Shown: one piece after another, positions 44,693-55,915 of the stretch
Position numbering within the stretch: position 1 is the stretch's first letter
How the letters are laid out: each line of letters opens with the position of its first letter
NCBI RefSeq assembly: GCF_004770745.1
Contig: NZ_RQGD01000002.1
Location: 1-64,000 of the forward strand
Reading direction: 5' to 3'
DNA: 64,000 nt
Origin: Leptospira ognonensis
Lineage (GTDB): Bacteria; Spirochaetota; Leptospiria; Leptospirales; Leptospiraceae
Program-made: the position numbers and the translations under genes
Notes under the pieces: generated by a model
The model's database searches: none
What the model was told of the DNA's origin: nothing
Seen by the model: the letters and a program-made list of their open reading frames with translations, nothing else

Positions 44693-47458
44693 ATGAAATC
44701 TAAGTCAGTTCAGGACATTGCAAAGCTCTATACAGAGTATTTTTTGAAGGAGGGACACACGATCGTACCTTCTTCCAGCCTCATTCCTACTGGGGATCCG
44801 ACGCTCCTTTTTACAACTGCGGGTATGGTCCAGTTTAAACCCTTATTTACAGGTGCCGTAGAATTACCGTATCGTAGAGCGGCTTCCATCCAAAAATGTG
44901 TTCGGACTACGGATTTGGAAGTTGTCGGGAAAACAGAAAGACATTGCACATTTTTTGAAATGCTCGGCAATTTCTCTTTTGGAGATTATTTCAAGAAAGA
45001 AGCCATTAAATTTGCGTTAGATTTTTCCTTAAATCACTTAGAAATCCCTTTGGAGAAAATCTGGGTTACGATTTACCTAGATGACGATGAAGCAAAAGAA
45101 ATTTGGAAGGCAGCCGGTGTTCCAGAAGAGCGAATTGTCAGGCTTGGTAAGAAAGACAATTTCTGGGGACCTGCCGGAGACAGTGGTGCCTGCGGTCCCT
45201 GCTCGGAATTGTATTTAGACAGAGGGCCAGAAAAGGGCGGACCAAATTGTGGAAACAATCCAAATTGTAAGCCAGGTTGTGACTGTGATCGTTATTTAGA
45301 ATATTGGAATTTAGTTTTTAATCAATTCAATCAGACTGTTTCAGGTGAATTATTGCCATTGAAACAGACTGGTATTGATACGGGTTCAGGTCTTGAAAGA
45401 GTGGCCATGTTACTCCAAGAAGTGGATTCCGTTTACGACACGGACGAATTAAAGAACATCATACAATCCATTGAAACCCTTTGTGGAAAAAAATATGATG
45501 AATCCACAAAGGTTTCCTTTCGTGTGATTACCGACCATTCACGCTCCGTCTTTTTTTCCATTGGGGATCGCATCTATCCCGATCGGACTGGCCGCGGCTA
45601 TGTGATCCGAAGGCTCATCCGCAGAGCTTCGCTTTTTGCAAGAAAACTGGGAATCAGTGAGCCTTTTCTATATAAACTTGTGGATAAGTTAACGGAGATT
45701 TATTCCGTAAGATACCCAGAATTAAAATCTCGGGCAAAAGAGATTCGAAGCGTCATTCAGAAAGAAGAGGAGCTATTCCTAAATACACTCGAAGTGGGCC
45801 TAGAAGAATTAGAGTCTTTGGTTCAGAGATTGAAATCGGAAGGTAAAACGGATGTTAGGGGCAATGAGAGCTTCCGCTTATATTCAACTTATGGCTTTCC
45901 TATGGAGATGACTCGCGAACTTGTGATTGAGAAGGGATTTAGTTTTAACGAAAAGGAATTTGAGCAGGAACTAAATAAAGATAGAGATCTATCTCGGGCG
46001 AGTTGGAAGGGGAAAAAGCAAACTTACCTGACAGGAATCTCAGACACTCAAAACTTAAAAACAGAATTTCTTGGGTATTCGGAGTTAAAGTCGCAGGCGA
46101 GCGTTTTGTATCTATTTAAAGAAGGGAAACAGGTTTCTTCCTTAAACGTTGGGGAGGAGGGAGTCATTGTTCTTAACCGAACTCCTTTTTACGCTGAAGG
46201 TGGGGGACAACTTGGTGATATCGGATATATAAAAACGAACAATTTCCAATTCCAAGTCCAAGACACACAAAAAGAAAATGATACCTTTCTACACCTTGGA
46301 CTTGTCATGCGTGGAGAAATAAAAGCGGGAATGGAAGTTTCATCTGAGGTAGACTCTGTGCGAAGGCAGAATTTAGCCAACCACCACTCGGGAACACACT
46401 TACTCAACGGAGCGTTGCGACGGACACTGGGTGATCATGTCAGCCAGAAAGGATCTGTCGTATCTCCGGAATCTTTACGATTTGATTTTTCCCACCCACA
46501 AAGTTTGACCGAAGATGAAATTCGAAAGATTGAATTTGATGTAAACGAGGCTATTTCGAAATCCATTCCTGTAAAAACAGAAGTTTTGCCGATTGAGCAG
46601 GCAAAGGTTTCTGGAGCCTTATCTATGTTTGATGAAAAATACGGAAATTTGGTTCGTGTGGTCGGGATGGGAGACCGTTCCAAAGAATTTTGTGGCGGTA
46701 CACATGTTTCCAATACTGGCGAAATCGCGTATTTTGCCATCCTAAAAGAAGCAAGCCCTGGTGCTGGGAGTCGTAGGATTGAAGCCATTTGTGGTGATTC
46801 CGTAGTGGATTATTTCCAATCCGCCTTTCAGGTATTAGCTGAAAAAGTTCAAGATTATAATCTGAATGCAAAAGAAATATACGGTGATTTAAAATCTTTT
46901 GGCATCCTAGACAAAATCCCAGCTCCCGAAGAAATCCAAGAACTTTTTGAAACGAAAAAAACGGTAGCGGTCACTGAACTTCGTCAATTGAAGAAAAAAT
47001 TGGAAGAGTCTTTAGAAGAAAAGTTAAGCTTACTTTATAAAGAGAAAAAAAAGAAGGAAGCCCTTTCTTTCCAATTGAATCCGGAACTTGTTGAAAGCAT
47101 CTTACAATCGAAAGAAGAGTTTGGTGGGATAACCGTCGTGAAACGCCTGTTTGATGGAGTCGAAGCAAAATCTCTAAAAGACTTAGCGGATTCCATCAAA
47201 TCGAAAGTAGAAACCGTCGTTTGTCTTTTCGGCTCTAAGGAAGGTGATACATCGACTCTTGTCTATATGTGCAATAAGGTGCTGAATGACAAGGGAGTAC
47301 ATTGTGGGAATCTATTAAAACTTTCTCTGGAGACTCTTGGGGGAAAGGGTGGCGGGCGACCTGATATGGCCCAAGGTGGCGGCAAAAATCCAGAAAAGCT
47401 GGATGAGGCCATCGCACTGGCAGTTACGGAATTAAAGCAAAAATTTGGAGGCAAATAA
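44693..47458 (+). CDS. alaS: Alanyl-tRNA synthetase
   Basis: A 921-residue class II synthetase with the full domain order: the catalytic core (residues 1-about 240, with the [20 protein letters not shown] block and [12 protein letters not shown]), a tRNA-binding helical part, the editing domain (about 560-720, [15 protein letters not shown] with zinc-type His residues and [16 protein letters not shown]), and the C-terminal oligomerisation and C-Ala domain ending [21 protein letters not shown]. It charges tRNA-Ala and hydrolyses mischarged Ser or Gly. Its TAA overlaps the ATG of yajQ by one base. Confidence 0.97.
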   Translation: MKSKSVQDIAKLYTEYFLKEGHTIVPSSSLIPTGDPTLLFTTAGMVQFKPLFTGAVELPYRRAASIQKCVRTTDLEVVGKTERHCTFFEMLGNFSFGDYFKKEAIKFALDFSLNHLEIPLEKIWVTIYLDDDEAKEIWKAAGVPEERIVRLGKKDNFWGPAGDSGACGPCSELYLDRGPEKGGPNCGNNPNCKPGCDCDRYLEYWNLVFNQFNQTVSGELLPLKQTGIDTGSGLERVAMLLQEVDSVYDTDELKNIIQSIETLCGKKYDESTKVSFRVITDHSRSVFFSIGDRIYPDRTGRGYVIRRLIRRASLFARKLGISEPFLYKLVDKLTEIYSVRYPELKSRAKEIRSVIQKEEELFLNTLEVGLEELESLVQRLKSEGKTDVRGNESFRLYSTYGFPMEMTRELVIEKGFSFNEKEFEQELNKDRDLSRASWKGKKQTYLTGISDTQNLKTEFLGYSELKSQASVLYLFKEGKQVSSLNVGEEGVIVLNRTPFYAEGGGQLGDIGYIKTNNFQFQVQDTQKENDTFLHLGLVMRGEIKAGMEVSSEVDSVRRQNLANHHSGTHLLNGALRRTLGDHVSQKGSVVSPESLRFDFSHPQSLTEDEIRKIEFDVNEAISKSIPVKTEVLPIEQAKVSGALSMFDEKYGNLVRVVGMGDRSKEFCGGTHVSNTGEIAYFAILKEASPGAGSRRIEAICGDSVVDYFQSAFQVLAEKVQDYNLNAKEIYGDLKSFGILDKIPAPEEIQELFETKKTVAVTELRQLKKKLEESLEEKLSLLYKEKKKKEALSFQLNPELVESILQSKEEFGGITVVKRLFDGVEAKSLKDLADSIKSKVETVVCLFGSKEGDTSTLVYMCNKVLNDKGVHCGNLLKLSLETLGGKGGGRPDMAQGGGKNPEKLDEAIALAVTELKQKFGGK

Positions 47459-47955
47459 TGGCTCAAGATCCTTCGTTCGATATCGTTTCAAAAATTGATC
47501 GTCCCGAATTGCAAAATGCAGTGGCACAAGCAATGACGGAAATCAGCACACGATTTGACTTTAAGGGTTCTAACTCAGAAATCAAATTGAAAGATGAGGA
47601 ACTCATCCTTACCTCTGAAAATGAGATCAAGATCAAACAGGTTATCGATGTCCTCACTACAAAAATGGCGAAACGCGGGATCAGCCTGCGTGCCTTTGAT
47701 TTTGAAGGCAAAGTCGAGACAGCAACTGGCCAAACAGTCAGACAAAAGGTAAAGATCCAAACGGGACTTGGTCCTGAACAAACAAAAAAAATCACAAACC
47801 TCATCAAGGAATCAAAATTGAAAGTCCAAGTGACCATCCAAGGGGATTCTGTACGGGTCGTAGGAAAAAAGAAAGATGATTTGCAGGATGTGATGCAGCT
47901 GGTAAAGAATGCCGATTTTCCTTTTGACGCGAATTTTACGAATTTTAAAGGATGA
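47458..47955 (+). CDS. YajQ family nucleotide-binding protein
   Basis: A 165-residue YajQ protein of normal length with two RRM-like ferredoxin folds. Family blocks are DPSFDIVSKIDRPELQNAV at the start, ISTRFDFKGS, and the C-terminal KNADFPFDANFTNFK. Some YajQ proteins bind cyclic di-GMP and act with regulators; whether this one does is unknown. The ATG overlaps the alaS stop, indicating co-expression. Confidence 0.93.
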   Translation: MAQDPSFDIVSKIDRPELQNAVAQAMTEISTRFDFKGSNSEIKLKDEELILTSENEIKIKQVIDVLTTKMAKRGISLRAFDFEGKVETATGQTVRQKVKIQTGLGPEQTKKITNLIKESKLKVQVTIQGDSVRVVGKKKDDLQDVMQLVKNADFPFDANFTNFKG

Positions 47956-48042
47956 TGGTTTCCTCCTTCTCAAGCATTCTATCTGAGTTTCGGGACTCGT
48001 TTTTTTTCTGTGCTATGTCCCGAAACGACCGATATTTTCGGT

Positions 48043-50919
48043 ATGGATCAAAATATAGCCATACCTCGGTGGAAACTCGCCCGCCAAGATTTTAGTCCCT
48101 ATTTACTCGTTTTTATCGGAGTTTTCCTGCTCCTTTCTCTCTTTTCCTTTACGGAAAGTGAGGATGGATCTGGAGCCAATTGGTTTGGGCGCATTGGTTA
48201 TTATGTGTCCTTTACCCTCTTTTATCTTTTAGGAAAGTCAGCTTTTTTCCTAGCTGGATTCTCCCTCCTTCTCGGTATCATCTCTTTCAAATCTGTTGAT
48301 TTTGACGCCCTGGGTAAGGCCTTATTTTTTCCTTTGTTTCTCATTGCGACAAGTGTTTCTCTCAACATCCTAGAAACGCCGATGGGTAAAATCGGTGATG
48401 GTGGTGGGGTCTTCGGTCAGTTCTTTGCTTGGATGTTAGGTTATCTTTTTGGAGATACGGGTAGGGTCATTGTCGTATTTTTCCTTTATATTTATTCCGC
48501 CATCATTTGGTTAGATGATACTTCTTGGGGATTCACCTTGGGAAAACTCAACCATGCCGCTGGTTTCATTTACCAAGCCTTTGGTGGTAAACGTGATATT
48601 TCCCATCTGAAATTACCAAATTTCCTGAACGATTGGGTCACAGAAAAAAAAGTTTGGAACGACGAAACGGGTGATCCAAATAAGAATCCGATTTCAAAAA
48701 GCTGGTTTGAGAAACGTACGGAAGGGGAGCTTCCCGCCAATTTGCCTGCAATGGAGAAAACGGATGCAAGTCCTATTTCCTATTCCACTCCTTTTGAAAA
48801 GCCGAGGAAAAAAGCGGCGGAATCTCTCCCGAAATATAAGTATAAAAACACTTCGCTATACCAAGGATTTTTTGAGGAAAAGGGAAACATCTTTCGTTTC
48901 CATACCGCGTCGGTCTCTCTGCAAATGAAATTAAGAAAAGAACCCGTCTCAGTAAACATCTATCAGGCGAAGGTTGTTGATTTTAGAGGCATGTCCACAG
49001 CGAAGGAGGCTGATACACAAAATTCTGTTAGAGAAAGTCTGCTAGATCTCTTGCCAAATGTGAATGCGGATTCAGCCTTAAAAAAATCCTCACCTATCGT
49101 CGACTTTTCAGATTTTGATTTGAATACGGATCTCGGCGGGGAATATGAAGAGGATGATGAAGATTTAATCTTGGACTTGGAAGAGGATGATGTCGTTCTA
49201 GAGGAAGACGAGCATGAAGCCGCTGATCCAGAAGATGCGGACGAGGAAGAAGAAGTCGTAGAGATTCGAGGAATTGATCACGATAACTTCGAAATCGATG
49301 TCTTGGAAGAAGACGAAGAAATAGAGACACAAGAAGATGCCGAAATTGATCCTGTAAAAACCGATTCCCTCCTTCTTTCGAAAGATGAGTCTTTAGAAAT
49401 ACCTGCTTCCAACGTATTTGCTATCAACAAAAGCAGAAATCGAACAGAAAAGCCTAAAGAGCAAGAGGAATACTCTCCAGGTTCCACTGTCCCTCAAGTG
49501 AAACTTAAAAAAGGGAAATACTATATCTCCCATAAATTGCTCGCAGATCATAAACCAACACTTGCGTTTAGCGCGAAAAATGAATACGAAGTAGAGACAG
49601 TCATCAAAAAAATAGAAGAGATCATCGGCCATTTTGGCGTAGAAGTCAAAGTGATTTCAAAAGAGAGAGGGCCTATTATCACTCGTTATGAGCTTCGCAT
49701 TCCATATGGCGTCAAACATAATAAAATAACAACTCTTGTTGATGAAATCCGAGGGCATCTCGAGGTAACGACTGTAAGAATTGTCGCACCTATTCCTGGT
49801 AAGTCGACGATAGGAATTGAAGTTCCGAATGTGCATCGAGAGGATGTATTTTTATCCGAAATCTTAAAAGAACAATTGCTTCAAAATAAGGCAAAGGATC
49901 TAACCATTTCCATTGGAAAAGATATTTCTGGAAAGACTGTCAACATCGATCTAGCAAAACTTCCACATCTACTTGTCGCGGGAACGACAGGATCTGGTAA
50001 GTCGGTGAGTCTTAACTCAATGATCACTAGTCTTATTTGCACTCGGTCTCCCCAGGAAGTTCGGTTTATCATGATCGATCCGAAAATGGTAGAAATGACA
50101 CTCTATGAAGACATCCCTCATTTACTGATGCCTGTGATTACAGACCCGAGGAAGGCCACGAAAGCACTCACTTGGGCCATCAACGAAATGGAGTCGCGCT
50201 ACCAAATTGTCTCTAGGCTGAAGAGCAGAGATTTCAAGAGTTATAACGATAAGGTCGATGAATATGCGCATAAGCAAGGTTATGAGAAATTCCCTTACAT
50301 TGTCATTTTCATAGACGAGCTTGCGGATTTGATGATGGTTTCTGGAAAAGACATTGAGGAGCAAATCACAAGAATTTCGCAAAAGTCCCGAGCGGTAGGA
50401 ATCCATCTTGTAATGGCAACGCAAAGACCGTCGGTAGATGTAATTACGGGTCTCATCAAAGCAAATTGTCCAGCACGGGTGGCCTTTAAGGTGGCTCAAA
50501 AAACGGACTCGAGAACCATACTCGATACCAACGGGGCCGAATCCCTTCTGGGCAAGGGCGACTTTCTTTACCGGTCTCCTGTCACTTCAGACCTCCTGCG
50601 CATCCAGGCTCCTTTCATTGAGGAAAAAGAGATCGAGGCAATTGTCGAGGAGGCCAAGCGCCAAGGATCCCCTTCCTACGTTGAAATGAACTGGGAGGAT
50701 GAAGGCAGTGCCGAGGCCTTTACGGATGAAGATGCCGATCTATTTGACGAGGCTTGGAATATCGTTCTGACTGAGAAGAAGGCAAGTGCGAGTTACCTGC
50801 AAAGGCGGATGCGCATTGGTTACAACAAAGCCGCAAGGCTGATGGAGCTTATGGAAGCCCGAGGTTACGTTTCTCCGCAGATTGGAGCCAAACCCCGGGA
50901 AATTCTCCGTTCAGCGTAA
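48043..50919 (+). CDS. ftsK: DNA translocase FtsK/SpoIIIE
   Basis: About 958 residues from the ATG at 48043; an in-frame GTG at 48010 would add 11 residues and neither has a clear Shine-Dalgarno. About four N-terminal membrane segments (to about residue 190) anchor it at the septum. A long acidic linker (many Glu/Asp around 350-480) precedes the motor: Walker A GTTGSGKSVSLNS, Walker B VIFIDELADLM, and the RAVGIHLVMATQRPSVDVITG block. The C-terminal gamma winged helix is ASASYLQRRMRIGYNKAARLMELMEARGYV. It pumps DNA and aligns the terminus for dimer resolution. Confidence 0.95.
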   Translation: MDQNIAIPRWKLARQDFSPYLLVFIGVFLLLSLFSFTESEDGSGANWFGRIGYYVSFTLFYLLGKSAFFLAGFSLLLGIISFKSVDFDALGKALFFPLFLIATSVSLNILETPMGKIGDGGGVFGQFFAWMLGYLFGDTGRVIVVFFLYIYSAIIWLDDTSWGFTLGKLNHAAGFIYQAFGGKRDISHLKLPNFLNDWVTEKKVWNDETGDPNKNPISKSWFEKRTEGELPANLPAMEKTDASPISYSTPFEKPRKKAAESLPKYKYKNTSLYQGFFEEKGNIFRFHTASVSLQMKLRKEPVSVNIYQAKVVDFRGMSTAKEADTQNSVRESLLDLLPNVNADSALKKSSPIVDFSDFDLNTDLGGEYEEDDEDLILDLEEDDVVLEEDEHEAADPEDADEEEEVVEIRGIDHDNFEIDVLEEDEEIETQEDAEIDPVKTDSLLLSKDESLEIPASNVFAINKSRNRTEKPKEQEEYSPGSTVPQVKLKKGKYYISHKLLADHKPTLAFSAKNEYEVETVIKKIEEIIGHFGVEVKVISKERGPIITRYELRIPYGVKHNKITTLVDEIRGHLEVTTVRIVAPIPGKSTIGIEVPNVHREDVFLSEILKEQLLQNKAKDLTISIGKDISGKTVNIDLAKLPHLLVAGTTGSGKSVSLNSMITSLICTRSPQEVRFIMIDPKMVEMTLYEDIPHLLMPVITDPRKATKALTWAINEMESRYQIVSRLKSRDFKSYNDKVDEYAHKQGYEKFPYIVIFIDELADLMMVSGKDIEEQITRISQKSRAVGIHLVMATQRPSVDVITGLIKANCPARVAFKVAQKTDSRTILDTNGAESLLGKGDFLYRSPVTSDLLRIQAPFIEEKEIEAIVEEAKRQGSPSYVEMNWEDEGSAEAFTDEDADLFDEAWNIVLTEKKASASYLQRRMRIGYNKAARLMELMEARGYVSPQIGAKPREILRSA

Positions 50920-50959
50920 ATCATCGACAAAGTAGGCTTTTCTGAAAAACTGGGAATCT

Positions 50960-51673
50960 ATGAAAGCTCTTATTCGGTTTGTTTGTTTGGTTTTTGTGTT
51001 CCAAAGCACAATTTATGGCCAAACAAACCCAGTCCACAACTGGCACTCTCCCTCCGAGGTTGTGAAAAAAATTAAAAAGAAATTCTCTGAGATCAATTCT
51101 TACTCTGCGGACTTTCAAATCCGCACACTAGATAACAAAAAAGAAAAATCAATGCGTGGCAAATGTTTGTATAAGAGACCAGGCAAGATTCGTTACGATT
51201 TCTCTGAGCCAGATGGTGATGAAATTGTTTCAGACGGCAAAACTCTTTACATTTTCATTAAAAGATTAGGTGCCGTAGGCAAACAAGACTTAAGCTTAGA
51301 TAAAAAGAACTCCTCGGGTGCTATATTCGGTACAAATAGTGCGGATGGACTCTCTCGGCTTTTTAGAAAGTACCATTATAAATTTGATGCCATTGAACAA
51401 CCAAGACTTGTTATAGATAAAGATCCGACTAAATACTTTGTTCTTGAATTGGACCAGAGAGAGAAAATTGGCGGGTATGAGAAAATGAAACTGTTTGTCG
51501 ATTCAGAATCCTATCTCATCAAGCGTGCGATTGCGACAGATGGACGTGGCAAAGAGACAACGATCGCGTTTAGTAATATTAATTTTGAAGAAGAGATACA
51601 AGATGGAGTTTTCAATTTTCACATGAGTGGAAATGCGAAGATCGTAAACAATCCGTTAGTTTCTGAGAACTAA
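50960..51673 (+). CDS. LolA-like outer-membrane lipoprotein carrier
   Basis: A 237-residue periplasmic protein. The signal peptide ends at IYGQ (about residue 21), with no lipobox. [42 protein letters not shown] is the first part of the LolA/LolB beta-barrel, followed by [14 protein letters not shown]. LolA carries lipoproteins from the inner to the outer membrane. Spirochaetal versions are divergent, so the call is family-level. It is the first gene of a long run through ribD, with 21 bases to the next gene. Confidence 0.85.
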   Translation: MKALIRFVCLVFVFQSTIYGQTNPVHNWHSPSEVVKKIKKKFSEINSYSADFQIRTLDNKKEKSMRGKCLYKRPGKIRYDFSEPDGDEIVSDGKTLYIFIKRLGAVGKQDLSLDKKNSSGAIFGTNSADGLSRLFRKYHYKFDAIEQPRLVIDKDPTKYFVLELDQREKIGGYEKMKLFVDSESYLIKRAIATDGRGKETTIAFSNINFEEEIQDGVFNFHMSGNAKIVNNPLVSEN

Positions 51674-51694
51674 TCCCTGTTAAGAGGAAACATT

Positions 51695-52789
51695 TTGAAT
51701 ACAAAAAGAGTCGGACAAATCCTAAAAGAATCGAGAGAAGATAAAAAACTTTCGGTTAAAGATGTCGCAAAAGAAACGAACATTGCTGCAAAATATATCA
51801 TCGCTCTTGAAACGGAAGATTATTCCCAGTTTCCTGCAGAGACCTTTGCTCTCGGGTTTTTAAAAAACTATGCTAGTTACTTAAAACTCGATTCGGCAAT
51901 GCTATTAAATCTTTATCGAGGAGAGCAAATTGAAGAATCTCAAGCTCCACTCGAAGAATTAACAAGACCGACGATGTCGAGTTTCAGTTTGGATCGCAAT
52001 AAGTTTATCACGATCATTTCGATTGCTTTGTTCGCTGTTTCAGCTTATATCATTTACTTGAGTTTCGAAGACTCGGGGCCATCCTCCGCAGAAGAGGACT
52101 CCACAGAAATTTCAAACTCCTCTGATGTTTCCTCTTCGGAAATTCCATCAGGGATCAATTTTGTTTCGCAAAGCGTACCAGAAAATGCAAGTGTTCCGTT
52201 CATCCTTACCGAAGACAGAGGTGTGTCTTTTAGTGTAAATAACCAACAGTGCAAAATGTTCATTAAGGGCGTTTCGGGCGGTAAAGCGAACTTAGGATTC
52301 AACATTTTCCCAGAAAAGAATGTATATTTTTTTCAATCAGCAGAGGGCGAAGAAACGATTCTCTCTTATCGAATCCAGGAGCTATCTAGCCTTAGGCGAG
52401 ATATCCGCGTTGTAACCCAGGCAGTGACAGAAAAATCTGCAAAGGTTTTAGTCACATTAAAAGAGGAAAGGGAAGGGGTCGCGTCAAAACCAGTAGGCGA
52501 TGTACCTATCCAGGTGACTCTATTTTTCTCAAAGCCAAGTTATGTAGAATTTGTCATTGATGGACAGATGGGTGAGCGAGGACTCGTTTCTGCAGGGGAA
52601 GTGAAACATCTCGAAGCACGGGACCGACTAGAGATGAAGGTCGGTGATGGCGGAGCTGTCGAAATGGTGCAGAATGGAAAAGAAAGAACTGTTCTTGGAA
52701 AGCCAGGTAAGCTCGTAAAAAAGATTTTTATCCGAAAACAAAATCCTTATGATTCCACTCAATCGATCATCGGTGAGCTAGGAGAATAG
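51695..52789 (+). CDS. RodZ-like cytoskeletal protein with N-terminal HTH
   Basis: A 364-residue protein with TTG start at 51695 after AGAGGAAA. The N-terminal helix-turn-helix (about 1-70: [34 protein letters not shown]) is the HTH_25 fold of RodZ, a membrane-anchored partner of MreB. A transmembrane segment is at about 107-126 ([21 protein letters not shown]), and the periplasmic C-terminal part resembles the DUF4115 domain. It likely links MreB to the wall machinery that keeps the helical cell form. rimO starts at the base after its stop. Confidence 0.85.
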   Translation: MNTKRVGQILKESREDKKLSVKDVAKETNIAAKYIIALETEDYSQFPAETFALGFLKNYASYLKLDSAMLLNLYRGEQIEESQAPLEELTRPTMSSFSLDRNKFITIISIALFAVSAYIIYLSFEDSGPSSAEEDSTEISNSSDVSSSEIPSGINFVSQSVPENASVPFILTEDRGVSFSVNNQQCKMFIKGVSGGKANLGFNIFPEKNVYFFQSAEGEETILSYRIQELSSLRRDIRVVTQAVTEKSAKVLVTLKEEREGVASKPVGDVPIQVTLFFSKPSYVEFVIDGQMGERGLVSAGEVKHLEARDRLEMKVGDGGAVEMVQNGKERTVLGKPGKLVKKIFIRKQNPYDSTQSIIGELGE

Positions 52790-54133
52790 GTGCCAAAAGT
52801 GAGTACGACAGAGGATACCTTACCAAAGTCGTTTTTTATAACGACACTTGGTTGTCCTAAAAATACAGTCGATTCGATGAGCATGCACCAGTCTCTTTTG
52901 AAAGAGGGACTGCTCCCAGCTGCAGGTCCAGAGGCAAGTGATTTCCATTTAATCAATACTTGTACGTTCATTCAGGATGCCACAAAAGAAACCATTCAAA
53001 CCATTTTAGATTCCATAGATTTGAAAAAAAAAAGTAAACAACGATTAGTTGTTGTTGGATGCTTTGCAGAACGCGCAGGTAAAGAAATTTCAGATGATTT
53101 ACCTGAAGTCGATTTACACTTTGGAACCGGAAAATACGACAAAGCGGGCGAAATCCTGAGGAAGTCTTTCCCTCTCGATTTCAAAGAGGCCAAGGAGTTC
53201 AATGAGGATTTGCTAGAAAGACTTACACTTTCCTCCGTCATTGAAAACTATTCTAAACCATATTCTTACGTAAAAATTTCAGATGGCTGCAATCGAGGGT
53301 GCAGCTTTTGCATCATACCAAACTTACGCGGAAAATTCAAAGATTCCTCCGAGGAATCTGTTTTGGTTGAAACGAAAAAAGCAATCGCGGCCGGTGCAAA
53401 AGAAATCTGTCTCGTTTCGCAGGATACGGTCTTTTATGGAAAAGACACCGATAAATTATTGGATTTGATTCAATCCGTTGCTGAAGTGAAAGGACTAGAA
53501 ATCCTTCGCCTCTTGTATTTATATCCGGATAAAAAAACAGAAAAGTTGCTCGATCTATATGGAAAAATCGGACACATTGCACCATATTTAGAATCTCCTC
53601 TGCAGCACGTTTCAAAAGATGTTTTAAAAGCCATGAACCGAACAGGAGAATACTCTTATTTTAAATCCCTTTTTGAAAAGGCGAGGGCAGTGAAGCCAGG
53701 ACTCGAAATTAGAACCTCCTTTATCCTCGGATTTCCAGGTGAAACAGCCGCAGATGTAGATGAAATCATTCGATTCATCCAAGAAGTAAAACCAGAAAAG
53801 GTAAATCTTTTTCCGTATTCCCCACAAGAGGGAACCAAAGGTTTTGATCTTCCAGGGAAATTAAAAGACAAAGAAATATCCAAACGTGTTAATTTAGTTA
53901 GAGATGTTTACCTAGAAACCTTAAAAGAGATCCATCAATCCCGTATTGGCAAAGTCTATGATGCGATCGTGGACGAAGTCATTGAAGATGGATCGATGGT
54001 GAGAAGATTGCAAGATGCTCCTGAGATTGATGAGGTGGTCTTTGTGGAAGATGCGAATTTAAAGGTAGGACAAACGGGAAAAGTGAGAGTAGATAGTTTT
54101 TATGAATTAGATATGACAGGTTCCTGGATCTAA
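52790..54133 (+). CDS. rimO: Ribosomal protein S12 methylthiotransferase RimO
   Basis: A 447-residue radical SAM methylthiotransferase that modifies Asp89 of S12. The start is GTG at 52790, five bases after AGGAG. The N-terminal UPF0004 domain has TLGCPKNTVDS, INTCTFIQDA and VVGCFAERAG, with three cluster cysteines. The radical SAM motif is SDGCNRGCSFCIIPNLRG. A C-terminal TRAM domain (KVYDAIVDEVIEDGSMVRRLQDAPEIDEVV) has the RimO-type rather than MiaB-type pattern. It follows the RodZ-like gene without a gap, and pgsA is two bases downstream. Confidence 0.93.
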   Translation: MPKVSTTEDTLPKSFFITTLGCPKNTVDSMSMHQSLLKEGLLPAAGPEASDFHLINTCTFIQDATKETIQTILDSIDLKKKSKQRLVVVGCFAERAGKEISDDLPEVDLHFGTGKYDKAGEILRKSFPLDFKEAKEFNEDLLERLTLSSVIENYSKPYSYVKISDGCNRGCSFCIIPNLRGKFKDSSEESVLVETKKAIAAGAKEICLVSQDTVFYGKDTDKLLDLIQSVAEVKGLEILRLLYLYPDKKTEKLLDLYGKIGHIAPYLESPLQHVSKDVLKAMNRTGEYSYFKSLFEKARAVKPGLEIRTSFILGFPGETAADVDEIIRFIQEVKPEKVNLFPYSPQEGTKGFDLPGKLKDKEISKRVNLVRDVYLETLKEIHQSRIGKVYDAIVDEVIEDGSMVRRLQDAPEIDEVVFVEDANLKVGQTGKVRVDSFYELDMTGSWI

Positions 54134-54135
54134 AC

Positions 54136-54882
54136 ATGGAAGACTGGAAAACAATCGCAAATTTACCAAATTTTCTCACGGTACTTAGGGTTCTAGCTCT
54201 CCCTTTTTTTGTATTCTCCCTGTTTCAAAAGGAGATTGAATTCCAAGTTTTTGCTTTTGTTCTTTTTGCGCTCGCCTCTTTAACAGATCTCATTGATGGC
54301 TATCTAGCGAGAAAATGGAACCAACAAACAGAATTTGGAAAATTTCTCGATCCCCTCGCAGATAAATTTTTAGTAATCGGCTGTTTTGTGGCCTTTTTAT
54401 TCATTCATGAACCGATCGAAGTTTGGATGGTCATACTCATTGTTGGGCGGGACATGCTCATAACATTTTTACGTTATATTGCCGTGAGATCTGGCACTTC
54501 TCTTCATACGACCATGATGGGAAAGGTAAAAACTGCATTTCAGATGGGGGCTATCCTAGTAATCCTCGTTGTATTTATGTTAGTTTCGGGCAAACGGAAA
54601 AATATGATCAATGAGATGTATGCTCTAGGAAAGACGGCAGGCCTTTCAACCTTTGAGATCGCCAGAGAAAATGCAAAAAGTTTTTACTACACGATGCAAG
54701 CAGATGTAAAACCTGATACTTCCGAGCTCATCACACTTGCCGCTGCTTTTGTTCCATACTATGGTATGCTATTAACAACCATCATCACTGTGATCTCAGG
54801 CTTACGATACATATTTACGAATTATTCCCTCCTCAGTTACTCGAATCTAAAAAGGATTTTTTATGATCGAATCAAAAAATAA
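54136..54882 (+). CDS. pgsA: CDP-diacylglycerol-glycerol-3-phosphate 3-phosphatidyltransferase
   Basis: A 248-residue CDP-alcohol phosphotransferase with about four to five transmembrane segments. The catalytic pattern is complete: Asp51, Asp54, Gly55, Ala58, Arg59, Gly68, Asp72 and Asp76 in the segment from LTDLIDGYLARK to FGKFLDPLADK. It makes phosphatidylglycerophosphate for phosphatidylglycerol. It is longer than the usual 180-200 residues because of a charged insertion at about 153-195. Its last 20 bases overlap trpD. Confidence 0.9.
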   Translation: MEDWKTIANLPNFLTVLRVLALPFFVFSLFQKEIEFQVFAFVLFALASLTDLIDGYLARKWNQQTEFGKFLDPLADKFLVIGCFVAFLFIHEPIEVWMVILIVGRDMLITFLRYIAVRSGTSLHTTMMGKVKTAFQMGAILVILVVFMLVSGKRKNMINEMYALGKTAGLSTFEIARENAKSFYYTMQADVKPDTSELITLAAAFVPYYGMLLTTIITVISGLRYIFTNYSLLSYSNLKRIFYDRIKK

Positions 54883-55909
54883 AGAGCTCCTGGGTCAAAT
54901 TCTTGCGAAACAGGATCTTTCTACCGATGGCGCCTATCACTTTTTAAACGAAGTGATGAAGGGAAATGTTTCTGAGGTCACCTTAGCAGCATTCCTGACC
55001 GCATTGAAAATGAAAGGGGAAACGGAATCAGAACTTACTGGTTTTGTTCAGGCGATGCGAGAAAACGCAGAAAAGCCAAATGTAAATTTTGATTTCGATT
55101 TTATAGATACATGTGGGACAGGAGGAGATGGAAAGGGATCGTTTAATGTTTCCACTCTTTCTGCCTTCACCTTGGCTTCGCTAGGTGTTAAGGTTGCTAA
55201 ACATGGAAATCGGTCAGTTTCATCTCTCTCAGGATCGTCTGATATATTGCAAACAATCGGTTATGATATGGATAGACCGAAAGAAATCCTGACTACCGAA
55301 TTCACAGAAAAAGGTTTTGTTTTTCTTTTTGCACAAAGCTGGCATCCATCCATGAAATATGCGGGACCAGTGCGTCGGGAATTGGGTTTTCGGACATTTT
55401 TTAATTTGATCGGTCCACTTTCGAATCCCTTTCACCCAACACACCAAGTTGTGGGCGTGTATGAAAAAAGCCTTCTACCCGTTGTTACGAGTGTTCTATC
55501 CAAGCTCGGAACAAAGAAGGCCATTGCCTGCCATTCTCGGGATGGTCTCGATGAATTTTCGATTTTTGCGCCAACGGATTATGCCTATTTTGACGGAAAA
55601 GAGACCCACCACCTTGTATTTGATCCAAAAACGATCACTGGACTTTTCCCACTGAAAGAAGATGAGGTATTTTCGAAATCCAAAGAGGATTCCTTGCGAC
55701 ATTTTAAAGAGGTTTTAGGGGGACAAGGGACTTCAGGCACGGATTTAGTGGCTTTAAATGCTGGTGCGGCTCTTTTTGTCATGGGCAAGGCAGAAACAAT
55801 CTCCGCCGGATTTGAGTTGGCAAAGTCGGCACTCATATCGAAAAAAGTTTTAGAATTTGTCAGGGAAACATTGAATTTAAGCCAAGTAGTTTCATCTTTG
55901 GATAAATAG
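54863..55909 (+). CDS. trpD: Anthranilate phosphoribosyltransferase
   Basis: A 348-residue TrpD of normal length that joins anthranilate to PRPP in tryptophan synthesis. DTCGTGGDGKGSFNVST (82-98) is the PRPP loop, and HGNRSVSSLSGSSDILQTIGY and FAQSWHPSMKYAGPVRRELGFRTFFNLIGPLSNP are the anthranilate-side blocks. It is embedded between pgsA and yajC, away from other trp genes in this window. It starts inside pgsA, so expression is coupled. Confidence 0.93.
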   Translation: MIESKNKELLGQILAKQDLSTDGAYHFLNEVMKGNVSEVTLAAFLTALKMKGETESELTGFVQAMRENAEKPNVNFDFDFIDTCGTGGDGKGSFNVSTLSAFTLASLGVKVAKHGNRSVSSLSGSSDILQTIGYDMDRPKEILTTEFTEKGFVFLFAQSWHPSMKYAGPVRRELGFRTFFNLIGPLSNPFHPTHQVVGVYEKSLLPVVTSVLSKLGTKKAIACHSRDGLDEFSIFAPTDYAYFDGKETHHLVFDPKTITGLFPLKEDEVFSKSKEDSLRHFKEVLGGQGTSGTDLVALNAGAALFVMGKAETISAGFELAKSALISKKVLEFVRETLNLSQVVSSLDK

Positions 55910-55915
55910 ATAGTT